A stretch of DNA of 64,000 nt from Bacillota bacterium. Lineage in GTDB: Bacteria; Bacillota; Clostridia; Lachnospirales; Lachnospiraceae. Positions 34,674-43,231 of the stretch are shown here, one piece after another; positions within the stretch are counted from its first letter, which is position 1; each line of letters begins with the position of its first letter. The translations under genes were made by a program, and so were the position numbers. The DNA lies in contig JAEYGZ010000040.1 of NCBI GenBank assembly GCA_023409535.1, positions 62,001-126,000 of the forward strand. The letters are read 5' to 3'. The notes below the pieces were generated by a model, which saw only the letters and a list, made by a program, of their open reading frames with translations, was not told where the DNA came from and did not search any database.

Positions 34674-35900
34674 ATGTACAATGACGCACAAGAGATAATA
34701 AAATCAGCGATTACTGCCGCACTGCCGGATACCGCGGTAGCAGAAGCGCTAAAAGACTATGATTTTGGCAAGGGCAGGATCGTATTAGTTGCCATAGGCA
34801 AGGCCGCCTGGCAGATGGCCAAGGCTGCATCAGATATACTGGGAGAGCGCATTACATCGGGTGTCGTTGTTACGAAGTACCAGCATGTCATGGGTGAGCT
34901 GCCTCGTATCATTTGCTGTGAAGCAGGACATCCAGTGCCTGACAGGAATTCATTTGCTGGCACTCAGAAGGCCATTGATGCAGTTCAGCACTTAACTGCA
35001 GATGACACCGTACTTTTTTTGGTATCAGGCGGAGGCTCTGCTTTATTTGAGAAACCGCTGGTATCGGAAGAGACGCTCACCAGTCTGACCAACCAGATGC
35101 TGGCCAGTGGTGCCGACATCGTGGAGATGAATACAATCAGAAAGCGCATATCAGCTGTTAAGGGCGGCAGATTTGCCAAGCTCTGTGCGCCTGCCAAGGT
35201 ATTTTCTATCGTATTGTCAGATATATTGGGGGATCCCCTGGATATGATAGCCTCCGGTCCGGCGTATCCCGACCGCTCTACCTGTGAGCAGGCAATGGCA
35301 ATAGCCGAGAAGTATAAATTGCAGCTAGATGATGCAACGAAAGAGTTGTTAGCGAAAGAGACGCCGAAATTATTGGACAATGTAGTCACTAAAATCACCG
35401 GCAGCGTGCGTCAGCTATGTGTCGCCGCATTCAAAGCCTGTGAGGAATTGGGATATACGCCTATTATATTGACGGACTCTCTGTGCTGTACTGCAGCCGA
35501 TGCGGGCAGCTTTCTGGCCTCCATCGCACGATATCATAGTAATTCAGAGAAATCACTGGCATTTATAGCAGGTGGAGAGACCGTTGTGAGACTTACAGGT
35601 ACTGGAAAAGGCGGTCGAAATCAAGAGATCGCGCTGTCCGCAGCCGACGGCATAGCAGGTCTTACCCAAACTGCCGTATTTTCATTTGGCTCGGATGGGA
35701 CAGATGGCCCTACGGACGCGGCAGGCGGTTATGCGGATGGTACGAGTAAAGCGAGGCTGACCGGGAAAGGCATGGATTTACAGAGCTATCTGAGTAATAA
35801 TGACGCTTTCCACGCACTGAAAGCCATTAACGGGTTAATCATGACAGGACCTACCGGAACGAATGTAAATGATTTGTCGGTGCTGCTCATCAAGAGATGA
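34674..35900 (+). CDS. Glycerate 2-kinase (GckA/TtuD type, MOFRL domain)
   Basis: 408 residues. The N-terminal DUF4147 domain has VAIGKAAWQMAKAA and LVSGGGSALFEKP; the C-terminal MOFRL domain has GGETVVRLTGTGKGGRNQE and SFGSDGTDGPTDAAGG. This family forms 2-phosphoglycerate from D-glycerate and ATP, feeding lower glycolysis. It is the last gene of the operon and completes tartronate semialdehyde to glycolysis. The enzyme that makes tartronate semialdehyde is not in the window. Confidence 0.85.
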   Translation: MYNDAQEIIKSAITAALPDTAVAEALKDYDFGKGRIVLVAIGKAAWQMAKAASDILGERITSGVVVTKYQHVMGELPRIICCEAGHPVPDRNSFAGTQKAIDAVQHLTADDTVLFLVSGGGSALFEKPLVSEETLTSLTNQMLASGADIVEMNTIRKRISAVKGGRFAKLCAPAKVFSIVLSDILGDPLDMIASGPAYPDRSTCEQAMAIAEKYKLQLDDATKELLAKETPKLLDNVVTKITGSVRQLCVAAFKACEELGYTPIILTDSLCCTAADAGSFLASIARYHSNSEKSLAFIAGGETVVRLTGTGKGGRNQEIALSAADGIAGLTQTAVFSFGSDGTDGPTDAAGGYADGTSKARLTGKGMDLQSYLSNNDAFHALKAINGLIMTGPTGTNVNDLSVLLIKR

Positions 35901-36039
35901 TAAGTTTATAGGAGATAATTCCTTTGGACAACCATTATTTTTGAGACAAGAGTTTCGAATGCGGTCAAAGGATCCGCCTCTATTGCAGTCGGGTTACCTA
36001 TCATCTGTAAACGGTAAAAAATCAAAAAATACATGAAAG

Positions 36040-36092
36040 AACCTCATGCATCTAATCCGATTTACTTTTCCTTGGATTAGATTGCTGAGGTT
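36040..36092. terminator. Terminator hairpin after the catabolic operon
   Basis: AACCTCATGCATCTAATCC (36040-36058) pairs with GGATTAGATTGCTGAGGTT (36074-36092) with few mismatches; T-rich sequence follows. Between the kinase stop and this hairpin (35901-36039) I see no gene. Confidence 0.6.
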
Positions 36093-36216
36093 TATTCTAT
36101 GTATATGGACATGATTTCACAATGCGCCTGTATCGACGCTGATCTTTCTTGAAATAAATTTAAAAAAATATTACAGGAGGCTTGATATTTGTAATTTAAT
36201 CATGTAATATATTTGT

Positions 36217-36269
36217 ATCGACCCATGGTCGGTATTATTTTTGACAGATACCGACCATGGGTCGATAAA
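36217..36269 (+). promoter_or_regulatory. Promoter flanked by twin TetR-type operators
   Basis: A perfect 19-base inverted repeat (36217-36235 and 36248-36266). Each arm itself holds a palindrome CGACCnnnGGTCG (36219-36231 and 36252-36264). TTGACA (36241-36246) lies in the loop, and GATAAA (36264-36269) follows after 17 bases, so one operator lies upstream of -35 and the other fills the spacer. Likely bound by the TetR protein encoded at 39517. Confidence 0.7.
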
Positions 36270-36300
36270 CGTTAGCACAATTGAAGAGAAGGAGTGTAAA

Positions 36301-38631
36301 ATGAAATTATTGTTGAAGCTTGTCCGGAAGGATTTTAAAAAAAACAGGGTTATAACAACTGCCCTGGCAGTATTTTTGATTCTTTCCGCTGTTTTTATGT
36401 CGGGCGGTCTGAGGGTTGCAGGTATCATGGTCTCTTCATTAAATGGTCTGGATAAGATTGCAGTTCCGCCGGAATACGTGCAGATGCACAAGGGAAAATA
36501 TGACGAAGAAGCATTTATGGATTTTGTAAAAAAACAGGAAGATATAGAAGATGCGCTAGTAGTCAAGATGCTTGATATTAGGAATGGTCATATTGTCTAC
36601 AGAGGAGAATCATTAGAAAAGTGTCTGATGGACAATGGATTTGTTACTCAGAATGTAAAATTTGATTATCTTCTTGACCAAAATAATAAAATTGCGGTAG
36701 TTCAGGACGGAGAAATCGGAGTACCGGTTTACTATGCGGAGGATTTAAACATAAAGGCAGGAGATACAATTACTCTCCGAGATGGGGACTATCAGAAAGA
36801 ATTTAAGGTATCTGTTATTAACCGTGATTCTACAATGAATTCAGCTCTTTCCTATTCCAAACGATTTCTTATCAGTCAGAGCGATCAGGAGGAATTGGCT
36901 CTTCATATGGGTGAATGGGAATATTGTTTTGAATTTCTCTTAAATGAAAATGCATCCACTGCAGCTTTTGGAAATACATATATGGATGCTGGCATGCCAT
37001 CTAACGGAGTGGCTGTTACAGCGGGGATTTTTAATATGATCAATGCTTTTTCTTATGGATTGATAGCGATTGTAATTATAGCGGTCAGTATTTTGTTGAT
37101 CATAATGTCGGTATTATGCCTGTCTTATATTATACGGGCTACCATGGCAGACGAAAATCATTCTATTGGAGAAATGAAGGCAATCGGAATTCCAGGAAAG
37201 GAAATTGAAAAAATATATCAAATGAAATATACCATACTTGCGCTGGCAGCAGCGGTTATAGGCTATCTGGCTTCCATCCCTTTCGGAGATTTCTTTTCCG
37301 AAACGATAATCAGGTATTGCGGATATGGAAGCAGCCAATGGTTGAAATGGGTATTTCCTTTATTGGGAGCAATCCTGCTTAGTCTATTTGTAATGTTTCG
37401 GTGTCATAGGATTATCCGGCGGAATTTAAAGAGTACGGTTATGGAGCTGATACGCGGAGAAGAGAAAATAAAGAAAGAAGGTCACTATTCCCTTCCTTCA
37501 AAGGGATTTAAGTACCGTAACCTTATCATGGCTTTAGGGGAACTAAAATGTAAGCGGAAGGAATATGTTGTGATTTTTTTTATATTCGTATTTTCTTCCT
37601 TCCTGATTCTGCTTCCTATGAATATGAATAATACGATTGATCATCCAGCCTTTTTAACTTATATGGGTATTGGGGAAAGTGACATCCGTATCGATGTTCA
37701 GTACAGCGAGAAGCTGATGGAACAAAAAGAGGCAGCTATGGCTTATCTGGAAAAGGATTCGGAAATTGACAGATATGCTGTCTATCAGAATGGTTATGTA
37801 CAGTCTCAGAATGCGGATGGAGAATGGGAATATATTCGTGTACAGAACGGAGATAATTCATTTTTTCCATTAGAATACCTGGAAGGAAATGCACCTGAAG
37901 AAAAGAAAGATATGGCTCTTTCTTATATGAACGCCGTTGATCTGGGAAAAAAAACAGGTGATTCCATAACTGTGACTTATCAGGGAAAAGAACTTATCTT
38001 TCGTGTCTGCGGTATTTATCAGGATATTACCTATGGCGGAAAAACGGCGAAGGCAGCCATAGATTTTGAGATTACGGATATAGAAGGTTATATGATTTAT
38101 TTGGATGTTTGGGACGGCATCGATATTGATAAAAAAATTGCTGAAATGAGAACTGCCTTACCTGATAGTAAAATAACTCCTGTTAATGAATTTGTTTTCC
38201 AGACACTAAGCGGTATTGTGGAGAATATGAGTCTTGTAGAAGGTTCAGCGACAGTGATTTCCTTACTTTTAATTATTTTAATTACTATAATGTTTCTGCA
38301 GCTTATCACGGCAAGGGAACACAGTGCAATTGCAATCAAGAAAGCAATTGGATTTTCAACCCGGGATATTAGGGTACAGCTGGGAATCAGGATTCTTATG
38401 ATCCAGTTCTTAGCAATTTTAGCAGGAACCATTCTTGCCAATACACTGGGGGAGGTTATATTTGCCGGAATGCTTTCTTCTGTGGGTGTCGCCAAAATAA
38501 AAATGTTGGTAGAACCGGTCCGGGCATATCTGCTTTGTCCGGCAGTACAGTTATTCGCAGTAATTATTACCGTAATTATTGGAACCAGGATGATAAGAAA
38601 CTATCATATTAGAGACCAAATAATGGAATGA
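36301..38631 (+). CDS. FtsX/MacB-like ABC transporter permease, two-module
   Basis: 776 residues starting MKLLLKLVRKDFKKNR. The topology is one membrane helix, a large extracytoplasmic domain (about 50-250) and three helices (about 255-385), then a second helix, domain and three-helix set (about 420-776), with FtsX signatures in both halves (MADENHSIGEMKAIGIPG and ITAREHSAIAIKKAIGFS). Works with the ATPase in the next gene, probably as an exporter or mechanotransmitter in defence against an antimicrobial or lipid compound. GAAGGAG precedes the ATG. Confidence 0.85.
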   Translation: MKLLLKLVRKDFKKNRVITTALAVFLILSAVFMSGGLRVAGIMVSSLNGLDKIAVPPEYVQMHKGKYDEEAFMDFVKKQEDIEDALVVKMLDIRNGHIVYRGESLEKCLMDNGFVTQNVKFDYLLDQNNKIAVVQDGEIGVPVYYAEDLNIKAGDTITLRDGDYQKEFKVSVINRDSTMNSALSYSKRFLISQSDQEELALHMGEWEYCFEFLLNENASTAAFGNTYMDAGMPSNGVAVTAGIFNMINAFSYGLIAIVIIAVSILLIIMSVLCLSYIIRATMADENHSIGEMKAIGIPGKEIEKIYQMKYTILALAAAVIGYLASIPFGDFFSETIIRYCGYGSSQWLKWVFPLLGAILLSLFVMFRCHRIIRRNLKSTVMELIRGEEKIKKEGHYSLPSKGFKYRNLIMALGELKCKRKEYVVIFFIFVFSSFLILLPMNMNNTIDHPAFLTYMGIGESDIRIDVQYSEKLMEQKEAAMAYLEKDSEIDRYAVYQNGYVQSQNADGEWEYIRVQNGDNSFFPLEYLEGNAPEEKKDMALSYMNAVDLGKKTGDSITVTYQGKELIFRVCGIYQDITYGGKTAKAAIDFEITDIEGYMIYLDVWDGIDIDKKIAEMRTALPDSKITPVNEFVFQTLSGIVENMSLVEGSATVISLLLIILITIMFLQLITAREHSAIAIKKAIGFSTRDIRVQLGIRILMIQFLAILAGTILANTLGEVIFAGMLSSVGVAKIKMLVEPVRAYLLCPAVQLFAVIITVIIGTRMIRNYHIRDQIME

Positions 38632-38642
38632 GGAGCCTGACC

Positions 38643-39386
38643 ATGATTAAAATTGAACAGATTAGTAAGTCCTTTCAGGATACAAAAGTATTAAATAATA
38701 TATCATTTGAAATTAAAAAAGGAGATTTTGCTGCGGTTATGGGACCTTCCGGCTCGGGAAAGTCAACCCTTCTGTATAGCATCAGCGGATTGGATAACAT
38801 AAGTGAAGGCAAGGTAATGTTTGAAGGTGTGAATATTACCCTGTTGCAGGAAAGTGAATTGTCAGTGTTCAGACTGACAAAGATGGGATTTGTATTCCAG
38901 AATGCTCAAATGCTAAAAAATCTGTCTATTTTTGATAATATTATCCTGCCCGGACTTATAGCAAAGAAAGAGCCGGCAGAGAATATCAGAAAACGTGCAT
39001 CCAAACTGATGGAACGGATGGAGATTACAGGAATTGAAAATCGTGATATGAAAGAAGTTTCAGGCGGACAGCTGCAGAGAGCAGCTATTTGCAGGGCTAT
39101 GATTAACAATCCGGAGATTCTCTTTTTGGATGAGCCTACCGGTGCATTGAATTCGGAGGCTACCGATCAGGTTTTGGAAATTTTAGAAGATTTAAATCAG
39201 GATGGAATGACAATTATGACAGTCACACATGATCCAAGAGTTGCAGCAAAAGCCAAAAAAGTCCTTTATCTAAGGGATGGTCAGGTTGCTGCCTGCAAGG
39301 AATTTAAAACAGGTAATGACCGTGTATTAGAACTGGATCATTGGCTGAAAGGGTTGCAGTTTCCGTCAACGAACGCTGGAATATAA
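38643..39386 (+). CDS. ABC transporter ATPase, LolD/MacB/BceA type
   Basis: 247 residues: Walker A GPSGSGKST, Q-loop FQNAQM, signature VSGGQLQRAA, Walker B ILFLDEPTGALN and the H-loop THD. Partner of the FtsX-type permease that ends twelve bases upstream. The ATG at 38643 is preferred since the upstream ATG at 38628 lies within the ribosome site. Confidence 0.9.
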   Translation: MIKIEQISKSFQDTKVLNNISFEIKKGDFAAVMGPSGSGKSTLLYSISGLDNISEGKVMFEGVNITLLQESELSVFRLTKMGFVFQNAQMLKNLSIFDNIILPGLIAKKEPAENIRKRASKLMERMEITGIENRDMKEVSGGQLQRAAICRAMINNPEILFLDEPTGALNSEATDQVLEILEDLNQDGMTIMTVTHDPRVAAKAKKVLYLRDGQVAACKEFKTGNDRVLELDHWLKGLQFPSTNAGI

Positions 39387-39516
39387 TTAATTTATGTTGA
39401 AACACATGGAGAATTAGAAATGAATAGACCGAAAGAAAGTTTTGGGCTATAATATGGAAGGGCATAAATCAGAAGCATCAGGAACCATTTGATGTTTCGA
39501 AAAGAGGTTAATGTAT

Positions 39517-40143
39517 ATGAAAGCTATTAAAGATGGAGAAGAGAGAAGGAAGGAAATTCTGCTTACAGCAAGAAAATTATTTGTGCAGAAGGGATATGAT
39601 CAGACTTCCATCAATGATATATTAAAAATCGTAGATATTGCCAAAGGGACTTTTTATTACTATTATTCTTCCAAAGAGGAAGTACTTGAAGCAATTATTA
39701 TAAATATTGTGAACGAAGGAGCCGCCAGAGCAGAACATATTTTACAGGATGCATCCATCCCTTTATTAAACCGTATTGTAATGGCTGTAATGGCTCAAGC
39801 CCCTGAATTTGAAGGCGCTCATAAACTGGCGGAAGAACTGCATAAGGTAGATAATGCTAAATTAGAGCAGCAGTATCAAAAAACTATGTTAAAAAAAATG
39901 ACCTCTGTTTTGGAAGGAGCCGTGAAAGAAGCCAGGGAACAAGATATTATTCATACGGATTATCCGAAAGAATGTATTGAAGCCATGTTACTTATGGGAC
40001 ATATGATGTTTGACTGTGATACCTTTGGATGGAAATCAGAAGAGTATCCGGTAAAGATTCAGGCCTTTTTATGTAATGCAGAGCGGATGTTTGGAACAAA
40101 AGAAGGAGAATTCCAAGCTTTTATGGAAATGTTTAAAAATTAA
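39517..40143 (+). CDS. TetR/AcrR-family regulator of the upstream ABC exporter
   Basis: 208 residues; TSINDILKIVDIAKGTFYYYYSSKEE is the DNA-binding unit. The start at 39517 is preferred to 39511 on spacing from AGAGG. It follows the ABC genes in the same direction and is the natural candidate to bind the twin operators at 36.2 kb. Confidence 0.8.
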   Translation: MKAIKDGEERRKEILLTARKLFVQKGYDQTSINDILKIVDIAKGTFYYYYSSKEEVLEAIIINIVNEGAARAEHILQDASIPLLNRIVMAVMAQAPEFEGAHKLAEELHKVDNAKLEQQYQKTMLKKMTSVLEGAVKEAREQDIIHTDYPKECIEAMLLMGHMMFDCDTFGWKSEEYPVKIQAFLCNAERMFGTKEGEFQAFMEMFKN

Positions 40144-40193
40144 ATGGTATCTTATCGCGTACGTTTATAATTAAATAAAATTGTAACGAATAG

Positions 40194-40226
40194 AACCTTC
40201 AAATGTAAAACACTTTGAGGGTTTTA
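40194..40226 (+). terminator. Rho-independent terminator after the TetR gene
   Basis: AACCTTCAAA (40194-40203) pairs with TTTGAGGGTT (40214-40223), followed by TTTATTGC. Confidence 0.6.
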
Positions 40227-40313
40227 TTGCTTGCAATGGGGATATACCTCCAAGGGAGTATCAGATTCAAGGGCGCTGGATAAAATCAGCGTCTTTCTTA
40301 ATATATATTTTGA

Positions 40314-40376
40314 TTGACAAAAGATGGAATATCAATTATTATGTGACCAATACGATAAAATTCAGTCACATAATAA
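40314..40376 (+). promoter_or_regulatory. Promoter and TetR operator
   Basis: TTGACA (40314-40319), 17 bases, TATTAT (40337-40342). A perfect 12-base inverted repeat, TTATTATGTGAC (40336-40347) and GTCACATAATAA (40365-40376), covers the -10 and the start site. It lies just ahead of the TetR gene at 40392, consistent with autorepression. Confidence 0.7.
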
Positions 40377-40391
40377 GAGAGCGGAGAAAAT

Positions 40392-41000
40392 ATGCCACCT
40401 ATATTTACGTTGGAAAAGAGAGAAGAAATAAAAACACAATTGTTGGAAATTGGTGTTTCACTGATAAAAGAAAAAGGAATCAAAAAAATGACGATTGATG
40501 AAATCGTTGAACAGGCCGGAATTGGAAAAGGTACTTTTTATCATTTTTTTCTGTCAAAAGAAAGCTTCGTGTTAAGTGTAATACAATTCAGCAAAGAGAA
40601 TATATACCGCTGCATTAATGAAGCGGTAGCTGTAAACGGCGGTATTAACAGAAGGAATTTTGAAGAGCTGCTTCAGAAGTTCTCGATTTCAGGAGATCAT
40701 AATATGATCCGCTCTATGACACAGGAGGATGAGGAGTGGCTTACGAAAAAGCTGCCGCAGGAAATGGCAATCAATCCAGAAAAGGAAGACAGGATTATAG
40801 ATACAATTTTTAGCCATGTGGTGGGGAAGCGTGAGGGAATTAATTATCATGTGATTGCCAATATAATAAAGCTAATGGCACTTGCTGTGGAAAACCGGCA
40901 GATGCTTCATCAGGATGCATTGAACGAAAATATTACATTATTGCAGCAACAGCTTTGTGACTATATTTTTGAAAAAGGAGGCAAAAGAGATGAATTATAA
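40392..41000 (+). CDS. TetR/AcrR-family regulator
   Basis: 202 residues; the helix-turn-helix is MTIDEIVEQAGIGKGTFYHFFLSKE. It overlaps the start of the following membrane-protein gene by eleven bases, so the two are co-translated. Its own promoter carries a perfect inverted repeat over the -10. Confidence 0.85.
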   Translation: MPPIFTLEKREEIKTQLLEIGVSLIKEKGIKKMTIDEIVEQAGIGKGTFYHFFLSKESFVLSVIQFSKENIYRCINEAVAVNGGINRRNFEELLQKFSISGDHNMIRSMTQEDEEWLTKKLPQEMAINPEKEDRIIDTIFSHVVGKREGINYHVIANIIKLMALAVENRQMLHQDALNENITLLQQQLCDYIFEKGGKRDEL

Positions 41001-41673
41001 CAGGAAAACGAACTTTATTTTTGCAGTTTTCGCTGCGATAGCAGGCCTATTGTATTCGGTTGCCGATTATCTTCTGGAATATTTACCTGGGAACAGCACG
41101 GTACTGGATAAATATGGGGTCGTAGAATCGGCATGGGGAGAAATGGCTGTGGGAAGGTTTACCGCTTCGTTAACAATTGCCGCAATGATAACACCATTTT
41201 TTGTTGCCGGATACCTATGTGTTTATCATCAAATGAGAACATCACATCCAAGGTATGCAAAAGCATTTATTGCAGTTACATTAATTGGAGGGCTTTCAGA
41301 CTTCTTTATCCACGCAGTTTTATGTATCATGCCAATTGTCTATAAATCAGTATTTAATATTAGCGGACAGACAGCAGCTGTTACCGTTGTAGAGGATATG
41401 ACTGGAAGTTTCATTATTCCGTTTTATGTATATTTCGGATTTATTTTTACAGGTTATATTTTATGGTTTGTCTATGCTTTTAAAAAGAATAGTATTTATC
41501 CCAAGTGGTATGCATGGGTATTACTGATAGCAGTCTTGATTGAGCTGGGCAGTTCAATGTTCGCCGGATTGCAGGTGCTTAGTATAGGTACATTCTCGAG
41601 ATTGGAAATGACATTTTTCATTTATGCGGCAGTCACAGAATATAAGATCATGAGACAAAGAAGGGATAGTTAG
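40990..41673 (+). CDS. Six-helix integral membrane protein (DUF-type), TetR partner
   Basis: 227 residues with about six membrane segments (FIFAVFAAIAGLLYSVADYL, LTIAAMITPFFVAGYLCVY, AFIAVTLIGGLSDFFIHAVL, FIIPFYVYFGFIFTGYILWFV, WYAWVLLIAVLIELGSSM and a last one). AAAGGAGG precedes the ATG inside the TetR gene. It resembles the DUF6796-like membrane proteins common in clostridia, but this is a loose impression; function unknown. Confidence 0.6.
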   Translation: MNYNRKTNFIFAVFAAIAGLLYSVADYLLEYLPGNSTVLDKYGVVESAWGEMAVGRFTASLTIAAMITPFFVAGYLCVYHQMRTSHPRYAKAFIAVTLIGGLSDFFIHAVLCIMPIVYKSVFNISGQTAAVTVVEDMTGSFIIPFYVYFGFIFTGYILWFVYAFKKNSIYPKWYAWVLLIAVLIELGSSMFAGLQVLSIGTFSRLEMTFFIYAAVTEYKIMRQRRDS

Positions 41674-41675
41674 TT

Positions 41676-42049
41676 TAGACGCCATCAGACCGGATCCGGA
41701 GAAAGTAAAAAAAATCAGCCGGAAGTACAATGCGGTAGGATATCATGTTTTTTCTTTGGAATCCGTACATGGTGCTGACGCTTATTGCAGAAATTTTGCT
41801 TCCTTATATGGCATCCCGGAAGAAGCTGCAACAGGAACATCAAGCGGTGCCCTTGGCTGTTACCTGTACCGTTATGGAAAAATCAACGAGGAGCAAGCTT
41901 CAAACATAATTTTTGAACAAGGTTATCCTATGAAAAGGCCATCCGAAATCCAAGTATCTTTAACGATAAAGGACAATGAAATTTCTGAAGTCAAGGTCGG
42001 AGGACGAGCGATGAATTTGACCTTAACGGAAGTCATAATTAATGTTTAA
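41676..42049 (+). pseudogene. PhzF-family epimerase, C-terminal fragment
   Basis: From about 41676 one frame reads SLDAIRPDPEKVKKISRKY, then GIPEEAATGTSSGALGCYL and NEISEVKVGGRAMNL, the C-terminal domain of a PhzF-type isomerase/epimerase (normally 260-300 residues). The N-terminal half with the catalytic Glu is absent, and upstream lies the stop of an unrelated gene. A 97-codon part (41756-42049) still has an ATG but no good ribosome site. Confidence 0.65.
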
Positions 42050-42065
42050 TAAATGGAGGGAAAGT

Positions 42066-43025
42066 ATGGATATTGAAAAATTCTACGCAAAGTGTTTACA
42101 AGGAAATGTTCTTGAAGCCATTGATTATTTAAAGTCTTTTGAAAGAAAAAGTAAAGATATTCTTGAGCTGGAACGAAAGTATATACATAGATTTATAGCC
42201 CAAGACGAGACTCTCAAAATCGACTCGGAAGACCCTTGGATTCAAGCAGTTATGAACTATTATTATAAATATTATATATCTGTTTTAACAAATAATGATG
42301 TACAAGACTCCGAAAAGCAGTTGACTGTTAGTCTAACAAAGCTTCTTATGGTTCATGAGGGCACAGATTTAGATGAAATCGAAACAAAATTGGAAAGTAT
42401 CTTTAAAGAAAAAGGTTATTCTTTTTTAGGTGGCATAACGGCGCCTTATAGAGGTCCTTATATCTGGAAAACAACAAAGAAAGAAGATTTTCTTGTAGAA
42501 TTGCCATGTGGGAATCAAAAGTTGACAGTATTTTTTATTTCAGAGTTTCTAATGTTGAGCTGGTTACATTATGCAACCTTCGGCCGGCATTACGCAGGTG
42601 GTTGGGCGAAAGAAGAAGGGATTTATTATGTTAATACGAATAATAAGGAAATAGATACGCACGCGGCTGATTTTCAGGTTTGGTTTCTAAAGCATGAAGC
42701 TCAGCATCTCAGTGATTATGCCAAGTATCCGAATTTAGAAGGAGCAGGTTTAGAATATCGGGCAAAGCTTGTAGAGTTAATTTACTATCCTGATACCTTT
42801 AGCAAATTAGAAACTTTTATTAATCAGTCGAAAAATGATAAGTCCTTAGCACATTCCTATGCAGCTTTCTTGATTATCAAAGGACTGTCAACTGTATTTT
42901 TTGACAAAGAATTTGTTGGAGAGTCAGAACAATGGAGAGCCTTTGATTCAAGTTCAATTTCTAAGGAAGCATTGAATTTATTTATGGAAAATGAACAAGC
43001 GTTAAGCAGAGAAAACTGTAAATGA
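42066..43025 (+). CDS. Uncharacterised protein with HEAQH (HExxH) metal-binding motif
   Basis: 319 residues, soluble. Residues about 1-110 are helical. The centre (about 135-200) is beta-rich (FLGGITAPYRGPYIW, LPCGNQKLTVFFI). His210-Glu-Ala-Gln-His214 forms an HExxH zinc signature, followed by Glu230 and Glu237 in LEYRAKLVEL, a plausible third ligand as in gluzincin peptidases. No family is recognised; a metallopeptidase-like role is inference. The ATG at 42066 follows GGAGGG with good spacing. It is monocistronic, ending in a clear terminator. Confidence 0.6.
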   Translation: MDIEKFYAKCLQGNVLEAIDYLKSFERKSKDILELERKYIHRFIAQDETLKIDSEDPWIQAVMNYYYKYYISVLTNNDVQDSEKQLTVSLTKLLMVHEGTDLDEIETKLESIFKEKGYSFLGGITAPYRGPYIWKTTKKEDFLVELPCGNQKLTVFFISEFLMLSWLHYATFGRHYAGGWAKEEGIYYVNTNNKEIDTHAADFQVWFLKHEAQHLSDYAKYPNLEGAGLEYRAKLVELIYYPDTFSKLETFINQSKNDKSLAHSYAAFLIIKGLSTVFFDKEFVGESEQWRAFDSSSISKEALNLFMENEQALSRENCK

Positions 43026-43040
43026 ATCCTTTGTGCAAGA

Positions 43041-43068
43041 GGGACCTCAATAAAGAGGTCCTATTTTT
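43041..43068 (+). terminator. Rho-independent terminator
   Basis: GGGACCTC (43041-43048) and GAGGTCCT (43055-43062) form an eight-base stem, then ATTTTTG. It ends the HEAQH gene. Confidence 0.75.
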
Positions 43069-43164
43069 GCCCGGTAAATACGATAGACTAAACTTGGCTG
43101 CGCTCCGGGCTTCTCTTGAGGGTATGTACTTATCCAAAGAAAATTATATTCGTGTTCGTATGGT

Positions 43165-43211
43165 AAGTTTGGATGCAATTTGATAAAATAGTGATAAGTC
43201 TATCCAAACTT
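43165..43211 (+). promoter_or_regulatory. Inverted repeat AAGTTTGGAT/ATCCAAACTT, candidate operator
   Basis: Perfect 10-base arms at 43165-43174 and 43202-43211, with a third partial copy TATCCAAA at 43131-43138. They flank an A/T-rich stretch (TGATAAAATAG) that may hold the -10 of the Fe-S protein gene at 43232. Confidence 0.5.
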
Positions 43212-43231
43212 AATATCAGGAGGGTAACTCC

